This document shows, in pieces, positions 44,549 through 54,400 of a stretch of 64,000 bases of DNA (its first letter is position 1; the number at the start of each line of letters is the position of its first letter). Below the pieces are notes generated by a model. It was not told the origin of the DNA. It searched no databases and saw only the letters and a list, made by a program, of their open reading frames with translations. The DNA is taken from positions 62,001 to 126,000 of the forward strand of contig JARBJD010000117.1 in assembly GCA_033064195.1 (NCBI GenBank), in the 5' to 3' direction. This DNA is from Blattamonas nauphoetae (Eukaryota > Preaxostyla > Oxymonadida). The translations under genes were made by a program, and so were the position numbers.

Positions 44549-45058
44549 AAATGGAACCAGATTTCGATATTAATAAATGATTTTGTTGTTCGCGACACAA
44601 CAACATCGAACACGCCTCTGATCTCCTTCTCGTCACTGTCACCTGACTCTTCATTCTCGATGGAAGGAAGCCGTTTTCAGAAGACTCGCCGAGTGATTGG
44701 ATCGTCGTCTTCTTCGTCATCGTTGTCAGATGGAGATGGTGTAATTGAAGTGTCGACAGCTCAATCTCGAACTGAAATATACAACTGTGTGTTCGAATCG
44801 AGTGGAGTGGCAAATGGAACAGGAACAATCACTCACTCTACTCTCCACATCACACTCAGCTCATCGTCTGCGTCGTCCTCGCTGGTGATCTCATCTTGTC
44901 TTTTTTTGGATTCGCGTCCTTCGTCGTCACTATCAGGATCACTCCACATCCGAATTGTGTCTGGCCACACAACGATTGTGTTTCAGGACAGCTGGTTTGA
45001 GTCAACGACACCGACTCGGTTGTGGACGAGCTTTTCGTCTGGAATTGGTAATCATTGA

Positions 45059-46639
45059 CTTGAGTGACCTGTTGAATTGGTGTGTCAGTTGTTTTGCCAG
45101 TCCCAGCTCATCGACTTGGGTTGATCAAATCCATCCGTTTCGTAAATACAACAGTTTGAATTGAAAGTCTGAATTATTCTTGTTTTCACACTATTTTGAA
45201 CCGATTTCTCTTCGTATTATGAAAACGGATGTCTTGATAAAGCTGAATCTTGAAGAGATCAAATTCAGTCGCTGTCACAACACAATGTACATCAGGTCTC
45301 CATTATTTTTGAATTCTCCCTATTTGAACAGAAATCTCTTCGTTGAATGAGAATAGATGTCTTGATCAAGCTGACTCTTGGCCTGACCTGATCATTTGTT
45401 GAAAGAAACTGTAGCTTCGCGATATATTCATTATCACGGATCCCCTAGAAGGAAGCCAACACTGTGTTGGTGTTCTTGCTCTGAATGGGGATCTTGGTCA
45501 AGTTCTGTTGAATCTGGGATTTTGTCGGTGTGTGGGTTTGCCTCAGCACAAACAAGTGATTCAGTTCAAACAAAAAGGTATCCAAGCTCTTTATCATTCA
45601 ATGTAAATGCTGTTCTCGACCATAAATAGAAAACATACTTCGATAGAAACTCCAAATCTGGAAAGGCAGACAACCACCACCTGAGAAGGTCTAAACTCCG
45701 GCTCAGACGGTCGGAGAATCGTTTGATGGGATTGCTGTTGAGATTGTGAATGCTGGCATGATTTCTATTGCGCTATTGAACCGAAAATCCCAATCCTGAA
45801 TTGAGATCGTGAAAGGACAGGACTTGACTGTGATACGCCGTCTGTGTTTGCTGGGATGCAGCACATTCTTCAAGTTTCTTTTTTCCTCTTTTTTTCTCAT
45901 TTTCACCTCATTTTAGAGTACTCAGGATGGTAATTTCACACTTTCGTGCGCTCGCTTGACTTATTCATGAGGGACGCTGCGCTTCCGATTCAGAGGGTAC
46001 GGCACATGCATAAAGTTTGTTTTTCCCTCATTCTTCCCATTCTACCTGATTTACAGGGCACACATACTGATAATTTCACAAGATCATGAACACGTTCGAC
46101 TGGACGGGCTGAGACGCTGCCGAGCGTCGTCCAAGTGACTTTTTCTCGGTGTACACCTTCTTCACGTGTAATATCTGCTGTCACTTCACTCTTTCATCCA
46201 GCTTGTAACCTTCTTTCATCTCGGCTCGCATGGAGTCAACTCATCTCCCACAGACTCTCTTCTTATTTTTTATGTTTCTTTCTCATTCAACTCTCGTATA
46301 TAAGTCCTTTGGACAATTATTTCCTGGAAAATCAACATACTTCGGAGATTATACTGTCAAAACACAAAAATGTTGAGCTCCGGAGATCCCCAAAAACTTC
46401 GGCCTTTCCGACCATCTAAAGCTCGTGATGTCCAAGAAGTCGTAAAACAAAAATCCTCTTCATTGTTGTCTTTTCTTTGTCATCCTTTTATTGTGTTCTT
46501 CGTCTCATTTCATTGTTCTTTCTTCTGAAATGAAACGAGAACAAAAAACGATGTCAATTTCTCCATGAATGAGAATCAAGCATTTCAGTCGAATTACCGT
46601 TCAATTGATCAACAAAAACGAAATTATCACGTGAAGATG
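45059..46639. other. Intergenic, no gene recognised
   Basis: AT-rich sequence between genes C and F. It contains a diverged tandem pair (about 45190-45255 and 45325-45385, sharing tctcttcgt, gatgtcttgat and aagctga segments). The short open frames are not convincing. Confidence 0.4.
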
Positions 46640-47385
46640 ATGTGAGGAGATGATTAAAGAAACTGAGAAAGATCACAGAATGGAAGAAAAGTCTCACATG
46701 ATACTCCAGACGCGAAGAAGACTTCCACATCATCCAGAGACTGTTCACAAACGTGAAGAGGTTCTGAAAGAGCCGGAAGCGGAGGATGCGAGTGACGGGA
46801 GTGATGTGAGTCGTGAGATACCAGTCAGAGGAACAGAATTTGACTGATAAGAAAGAAGAGTGAGCTATGTTGAGAGAGGAGGTACACTTTCGTGTTCCCC
46901 ACAAACAACAGCGAAGTATCCTGAGATGAAGAGAGAACGTGAATGAAGAACGACGAAGAAAGGTAGGTTGAACGCCAATCTCTGGCACGAAAGGAAGAAT
47001 CGATTGATGTGGAACGAAACGAGAAGAAAGAGGGAAGGAAAGGGGGAAAGAAGAAAGAAAGGGAGAAAGAGAGAGAGAGAAAGGAGAAAAGTGAGGTGTT
47101 CTCCATTCAACCTCTGTCAAAACCAAATGACGTGAGCCTGTGAATGTGTTGGTTGTGTTGTGAGACGAGCCAGTTCTCGTCGAACCCCACTCTCCTCCTG
47201 TCCTCGAAATCATGACGTGATTGTTGATCAAATCGTTCAAAGCGATGGCAGTGTTGAAATGCACTTCGTGGCCCTCTGAACGATCGATTTCGCTGATCTG
47301 AGGAGAGATGGGTTCAGTGTGATGTGGATATCTTGACGGATCAAGAGTGTGTGAAATGCGAGATGTGTGCTGTCAATCACAAAGC
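46640..47385. repeat. 3' flank of gene F, diverged relative of the A/B flank repeat
   Basis: The plus-strand frame with ILQTRRRLPHHPETV (46650-46847) corresponds to VLQTRRRLRHDSQTS in the flanks of genes A and B, in the same convergent position. The rest is purine-rich low-complexity sequence (about 47000-47100). The minus-strand frame 46554-47264 is its low-complexity complement, not a gene. Confidence 0.5.
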
Positions 47386-50300
47386 TTATTCTTTCATCTC
47401 GTTTGGAGAGCCACGGATGGTGTCGCTCGGATGAGAAGAGAGGAACTCTCCAACTTCTGCTAATGTTGGGCGTTGCTCAGGATCCACAGAGACGCAGCGA
47501 TGGATCAGAGAGACGAATTCTTCGTCCTTTAATAACTCCATTTTGGGAGGTGTTCCTGTTCCTGATTGTCGTTGAGCATTCACAGCGTCCAGTTCGCCAA
47601 ACGGCACTAGACCGGTCTCAATTTCCCACAAGACCAGGCCAAGACTAAAAACTGACGCTTTGTGTCCATCCACATGTCCTCCATTCGATCCCACCACTTC
47701 AGGTGCTCGCCATCGAAGGCCATCCATTCCTGACTTGTCTCTTTCTTCATTTCCTGCGGATTGAGCTTTTCCATTGACGTGTTGTTCATTTCCATTTCCA
47801 GTTTTGATTGGATTCTGCATTTGTGTCAGAGCTTTTTCATGTTCCGCTTCCGAGGCATTCATTTGAAGTTTCAGTTGAACATTTCCACATTCATCAATCA
47901 GAATCCAGTGAGATGAAAGTCGTGTCAGAACATCACTCCAGCCTCGGTTCGCTACGACCTGCTTCAGACCATTCACAATCTGCAGTCCAATCACTCGCTT
48001 CCCAACGTCCCTGTGTTCTTTGTGCAACACAGAATACAGCGTGTTCGTCATCGGAGCAGAACTGATTTCAAACCCTCCATTGCACGACATCACCTCCACC
48101 CACTCCGCTTCTGTCTGCGACTTGAATCCCTCTCGCGAGTGGTTCGCATTCGGAAGGTTGGAGGAGGAGTCGAATGCAGAATGGCTCATTCCGTCGGAGT
48201 GAAGGACTTGGTCGGTGTTGTCCCCAGCGACGACTTCCATCTTGTCTTCAACTTGGACGTGGTCTTGTTCTTCCATTTCTTTCACAGGAACTTGGGATTT
48301 CTTATAACGGCGACGCAGCAAAACAAGCACGATGACGAGGACGATGAGAGCTAAGAGGAGGCACGAAACCAGTGGAATCAGCCAGCTCAGAAGTGCCTTC
48401 GTTTCGGGTGACATCGATTTATTTGGATTATACGGTGATTGGGGAATGTGGAATGTGATTGTGTCGATCATACAAACTGGTGTTGTTGTTGATTCTGTTC
48501 CTGGTGTTGGAGAGAGCGACTTGATTGTGTATGACGTGTCGTGCGTCAGAAGTCTCTTGTCACCAACCACAACAAATTTGTCACTTTCCCCTGTCAGCGA
48601 AGTTCCGACAAAAGGCACTGTGATCGTCACATCCTTCCCTCGCTCCTCCACAACGATGTCGAACGAGCCTGCTACTTCTTGATTGAAGAGCAAAACGATG
48701 TATGCATATTGGGGTTCCTTGGAGAGCAGATACGGATTTGCTCCTGTGAGGCAAGGAGGAGCGTCGGGTGTGGTGAAGGAGAGGTAGGAGGGTGGAAATG
48801 CTGCGAAGTTGAATGCCCACGCTTCGGCGGTGACATCGATGGCGTTGGATTCGGATGACGATTCGACGACACCGACGATCTTAGTGATGGTGTATGCTGT
48901 CGAAAACTTTAGCTTAAGATCCGACGATGGCAGAAGCGAGCCAACCCCACCAACGAATTTCAGTTGTCCAGTGAGTTCAGAGCTTTTATCTGCTTCCTTC
49001 ACTGTCACTTCATATGTCTGTGAATCGAGTGGAACGTTCCCCTTCATGATCAGATCAATTCTCCTCAACTCTGCATCAAACAATGCTTCCACTTTCTGTG
49101 TCAGGTACGGTCCCATCATGTTGAAGACAGGGAGTTCCACCCGAGTGTAGGTGAGGAAGTATTGGTCATCGAATTCGGATGTATACATCCCGACGGTGGT
49201 CGGCGTGGTTGTGGAATAGCAATCAGTGATTGAGATGTCTGAAAGTTGTTCGTTGCAGTGTGCCGAATTTGAGGTGTGAGGCTGCAACAAGAGCTGTTGT
49301 CATGGGCGCAGCTGTGATATTCATCCCTCCTCCAACTCCGAAACCTTTTGTTGTTGAACCCACTGAGCACTTTTTGAAGAAGAGAGAGGTGATGAGATGT
49401 GTGCTTTCAACGTCTTCCACAGATAACCCTCCTGCCCAGCTTGTGCTTGTGCACTCTTCAAAATACAGTTCGGACAAGGACGAGTCTGGTGTGGGGGAGA
49501 GTTTAATGAACATCCCTCCACCCGAAATATAATAGAAATCCCTCGTGATAGAACACCCCACACAGCGGCATTTCGTCACAGTGACGAGGGCTGTGGTCGA
49601 AATGAACAGTCCTCCTCCGCAGTTGGGAGCCAAACAGTTTGTGAAGTTGCACGACGTGACCTTCACAGTGTTTGTGGGTTGAGTCGATGTTGAACTGATA
49701 CTCACTGCTCCGCCAGTTTCTTCTTGACAATAAGGATCATAATCAGGATGATCTTCTGGACGAGCAGCGCCTGTGAACGAGCAGGAGAGGAGAGTGATGG
49801 AGCCTTCGTACTCGTCGAAGGTGAGTGGGCGAATATTTAAATGATAGTCGTCGCTTGCGAAGGTGCAGTGAGAGAAGGAGATGGATGTGGCAGAGCCGCC
49901 ATCGGCTGAATCAAACCGATACTCTTCGCCATCCTCAAAGGCAGGTTGGGGCACTCCGTCGATGATGATGGATGGGTCGGTGTTGGTTGAGGGGAGGAGG
50001 GAGGAGAAGGAAGAATTCGAGCACAAAACGGAACCGATAGTGTTCACGTCCCGAATCGTCGATCCCGACAAATGCGAGCTAGTCAGCGACACAACACATC
50101 CCAACATCTTCTGATCCAAATGCGGAAGGCGTGGCGAGTGCGAACACCCAATTGAACTCATGTTCACAAAATAGCAGCCAATCAGCGATGACGACATTCT
50201 TCCAACCGATTCCACATTCTTGCGAGATGTCCGTGTCAGTGAGAGGCCTATCCCGTCCTTTCCCAAAACTCGAATAGAGTCAAACGAACTTCTAACGATC

Positions 50301-50956
50301 GTTACTGAAACTGACCCTCCGATTGATGGAAAAGCTGATGTTTCAACAACACCACGCATCTCCCCAACATCATTTGATATCGAGCAGTTCTGAATCACAA
50401 CTGACGATGGCATCATCGACGAGTGAGAGTTGGTCGATGAAATCAGAATCGGGCTCGCACTTGGCGACACTGCAAGAAGACAATCTGTGATTGTTAGCAT
50501 GCTGTTTGAAACAACTGCGAGTCTTGCTGCATCATTGTTCTGCTCGGAATATCTTGATTCATCAAAATTGTTGAGCGAGAACTCGATTGATTTCATCGAT
50601 AATGACGAGTTCCACAATGAGAACAAGCAATTCTCACTTGTCCTAACATTCATCCTCCTTAAATTCTCATCATCCTCCGATCCAAATGATGATGTCTTGT
50701 CTCCTCCAATCTCAATCGTTGTTCGAAACGATGATGACGACGTGCGCCCTGAGAGTTCAATCGATTCATCAAAAATGTTAATCTTGCTTCCAACATAGTG
50801 TCCGTCCAATAAGAGTGAGATCGTTTTGTTTCCATTCAGGTTCAACTTGGCAGTTTCTTTCTTGAGAAACAATGAGAGACTCCTTGGCGTCTGGTCTTTG
50901 CTTGCTTCGACAAACAAAAGTTGAGAGAGTATGAAGAACAATGCAACGATGTTCAT
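47386..50956 (-). CDS. Gene F: beta-helix / TM / pseudokinase, one apparent frameshift
   Basis: The start at 50956 gives a good signal peptide (MNIVALFFILSQLLFVEAS). The ectodomain has beta-helix strands (LLDGHYVGSKINIF, FSLWNSSLSMKSIEF, GGGLFISTTALVTVTKC), then the same fold-like stretches as gene B (ITVPFVGTSLTGESDKF). A TM helix (ALLSWLIPLVSCLLLALIVL) with RRRYKK is followed by a kinase-like domain: SSHWILIDECG in place of HRD, RWRAPEVVGSNGG, ASVFSLGLVLWEIETG and PEQRPTLAEVGEFL, ending at TAA 47386. Near 49250 the frame changes: HLKFG in the upstream frame continues as NSAHCNEQLSDISI in the downstream one. No acceptable intron explains it, so it is a small indel or a sequence error. About 1190 residues if continuous. 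Otherwise it looks intact. Confidence 0.8.
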
Positions 50957-51446
50957 TTCTGGAAATCAAAGAATATGAAGGATTTATTCGCGATTTAACG
51001 AATTGTTTTGATTCGATCAAACCCTTTATTTGCTATTATTCACTATGACCAACTGACATTTCTCGAGCAAATTGCTGACAGTTTTGCTTATTGATTAAAA
51101 AAATGTGGTCGATCAGATGAATCATTTTCAACACAGCAATACAGAATTCATGAAGGATGAACAAAGACTCGAGGGGCGAAGTGACAAAAATGAAGATAGA
51201 GACTTGAAATTAAGAGGTGGAATCAGATATATTCTATGAGCTGGTTCATCACCTTCCTTCCCAGAGAGACAACATGCCGTCCAAACCCAACAAAGCACAA
51301 AAGCATGAAAATGGAAAAAAATGATGACTAAAATCAATTATATCTAAGAAAGAATCCTGTTCCAAGAAATCGGATGATGATACCCATTCTCGCTCAAGCG
51401 ACAGCCAAAACAAGAGCAAGAGACGAACAGTCGAAGAGAAGGGCGA
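50957..51446. other. Intergenic between genes F and E
   Basis: This AT-rich 490-bp spacer holds the promoter-like motif of gene F near its left end (51015-51033). The remainder is the 3' region of gene E; nothing else is recognised. Confidence 0.5.
51015..51033 (-). promoter_or_regulatory. Promoter-like motif of gene F
   Basis: On the minus strand: GCAAATAAAGGGTTTGATC, 59-77 nt before the gene F ATG. It is the closest match to the gene A motif. Confidence 0.55.
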
Positions 51447-54400
51447 TCAGATGAACTCCTCCGATTGATCCGACGAGTCGAACACATTTTCTGAATCTGA
51501 CTCACTTGAAGGATTCTCGCTTCCCTGGGCTTGTAGCAGATCTCCATCCATCCTGTGACTCATTCTTCGTTTCTGACTCAATCTGTGTTTCGGATGAGGT
51601 CCGACGAATGTCCGTTCTCCTTCTTCTCCATCATTCTGTTGTCTCGTTTTCGCATCTGTGATTGTTGCATATCGATATTCATTTGGAATTCCATTCAGCA
51701 AATGAACAACATCCCACGGATCGTGTTCTCTCTGCCCTCGCCCTCCATCTGGATGCAGACACTTGCAGCAGGGTGAGCGACTGGATGAATCAGTTGTGTT
51801 GCGGTGGTGACGATAGCACAGCATGACAGGGAACATCGCTGGTGTGCAGAGCAGCCAAGGAACGATGAGCAGCGCGAGGAGACTAGCCACGCCAAGTCCG
51901 ACCCAAATCGCCGGATGCACAACCACATCAAACAGGAACGACGAGTTCCTCTCTCCCACTTTCAGCGAATACCATTCGGGATGCTTCCAATCCAGTTGCA
52001 TCTTGTCAAAGTGATCCCGCATCTTCACTTTCCTATGTTCAGGCGAGAACGTGAGAGCTATCTTTATTGCATTTGGTGGCTGGCAGTTCACAAATGAGAC
52101 ATTGCGAAAGAGGAAAGTTGGTGTTGTCTTGTTGGTGAAGCGGAGAGAGAGGATCCCATCTTCAGTCGAGAGTCGGCTCAGCTCGCAATCTGAAATCGTC
52201 ACATTTGCATCAACTGCCATCACAATCACTCGATGAAGATAACCGGACATTGTTGTCTGAAGCACGGTCACTTGTTTGATGGAGAGAGAGCCAGACGAGC
52301 ATTCGATGATCCCAACATCCCTCCCAAGCGACGACGAGTTCGGAGGAAGTGCCACATCCACAGACACCAACTCAAACTCCTCTCCAACCACAATCGCTGC
52401 ACCTGAATCAACCACTCTTTGAATGATGGTCAGAGTGGTATTCGACCCATCCACAAACGAGCATCGCGTGTCGGAGAGTCGTTCCTTCAAATCAACCTGC
52501 GAGTTCAGAACAACCCCAACTGCGTTCGTTCGATGAGGATGAATCCGACAAACAGCGAACTCGATCGAAGAACAGGGAAGCTGTGGCGTTCCACAATCAA
52601 TCACATTGTTGTTAACACCATCTTTGACGATATACTGCGGGATAACCGGAATCCGATCATCGAAGAGGCTTCGGGTTTCGTCCGCTCCTCGTTTCTCAGC
52701 AAACGAATCCCACTCAATCTCGTTCAAATATTTGCTGCCTTTTGGTTCTGTGAGTGTCCATCGGATGGCGTGTGGATTGTCAACGAGCAGAACAGAACCA
52801 GCAATCTCTGTTCCACGACACGATCTGACATGGAGAGAGGAAACATCCACAACGATGTTGTTCGTGGTCAAGTGGAGTGAGGAAGAAAGAGCGAGTGAGA
52901 TGAGCGGAGATGTGATATTCAAGTTCGAGAATGTCGTGTTTCTGAGAGAGATAGATCCATTGTCAATCACTTTGAGGTTGAGCATTCCACAGTTTGATGG
53001 AGTTTGCAGTGCTTCAAACAAGATATCGCTGAGATTAAAGTGAGTGTGTTGGATTGTGCCACACATCAACCCACCTTCAGACACGGCTGACAGAGACGAC
53101 AGTGTTGTGTTGTTGAGATTGAAGTCAGCTCTGTCGACGAAGAGAAGAGTGGATGAGTGTTTAGTTGACTGGAAGTTGTCACATCGAAGGTGAGAAACGA
53201 CCAACGATCCAGAGGAGATTGAGAAGAGAGAGTGGAGTGACGAGCTAGGTGATGAAACAGTAGAAACAGGAAAGAATGAAGAGATTGAACAATTGATCAA
53301 CTCCATGCTGGATTTGGACGACGATATGAAGCTTCCATATATAGTTCTCGTCAGCCGAAATACAATCTGTCGAAAAATCATTGAACTGTCATCCATTTTC
53401 AACATGACTTCGTCTCGTTCCTGAGGAGCATCCAATTCGGACAATCCGCGTCCATTTATCAAAATGCTTCGTCTTCTAACAAACACACACACTTCGCTGA
53501 ACGGGCCATACGGACAAAGTGTGGTCATTTCATCCTTCTTGTTCGTCTCGTTTGTCACACCGATTGTGTATTGGAGAGAACAACAAGCATCAAGTTCACT
53601 TCCGCATTTGTGATCGTCGCTTCCTGAGTTGTTCAGATGGAAGACAGATTGTTGTTGAACGAACATGTCAACAACTTCCGTATTTTCTGGATCACCAACA
53701 ACAACACGCGGGAAGAACGATGACGATCGACTGCTCGAGATGTTCACGAGCTGTGGGTTGCCTCGGATTGTCAAGTCATTTCCGAAAAGGGAAGTCTTCG
53801 CTTGATCAATTCCTTCTTTGTGATGGACACGATTGTTGATCAAGATCACGTTCGTGAATGACGACACCGTGTTGGCCTTGTCTGTGAAAACCGCGACACC
53901 TGCTTCAATCCCAGTGCAGCTCTGAAACGTCGACGATTCAACGAAGAGGAATGAATCCTCGCCCACCACAATCAGAGCATCCGACTCAACTTGACAGAAT
54001 TGGAACAGTGTGTTGCTGAGATACAGTGTTGATGACGAAAGGGTGAAGAAAGGCTCAGTTGACTTGATGGTTTTGAATGATGAATTGGTGATGAGGGTAT
54101 GTTCCGAAGTGCCAAGAAATGTGGACGAACCAGTCATATTAACTGTCTTAAATGTTGACGAATCGACGACAGAGACGGCGGAATTGGAAGAGAAAAGAAC
54201 GATATGGTTGAGAGGGAGATCAAGGGAATCGAGATCAATCTCAAATGTGGAGCTGGAGATGTGAGCGAGGAGGAAGAGCAAGATGCGGTGTTGTCCAGTG
54301 TAGTGCATGACAATATTGCGAACACGAGTCGAACCCAGTCCTGTTTTGAAGAACACTCCCTCATCCATGTCTGTCTCGAGAATGAAGACCAAGTTCGACA

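Larger units (their letters stand above)
38989..45058 (+). pseudogene. Gene C: mosaic beta-helix gene broken by three TIR elements
   Basis: Coding pieces are 38989-40299, 41887-41977, 43417-44100 and 44553-45058. The start gives a signal peptide (MSIQFFLLFTGVSTSFNSLI), then an N-terminal half almost identical to gene A (DNAESPSVLLPEGPAPFEDG, NTLVTASVSFSHCHFTG). About 300 residues present in gene B are absent: SFENIVYTSTL runs directly into GAPKVRFDGTTGRLKMEIEG, in frame. After LSFTTP the sequence leaves the gene B pattern and enters another family module (DIIFVARGGSDS, CGGEDLPCTTV, a CG-x(n)-PC entry motif), so the gene is a chimera. Removing each inserted element with one target copy gives a continuous open frame to TGA at 45058: RIRDELDKREV, ESLKFVTGYTIT and VGEGKWNQISILIND. 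No TM or kinase part is seen before the stop. Confidence 0.85.

Noticed and set aside
46554-47264. 236-residue minus-strand gene
   Set aside because: Low-complexity Ser/Phe/Leu sequence from a purine-rich stretch of the other strand; no family resemblance, and it overlaps the gene F flank repeat.
49223-49290. Tiny intron explaining the gene F frame change
   Set aside because: No GT-AG pair of reasonable length bridges HLKFG to NSAHCNEQ without removing conserved residues; a small indel is simpler.
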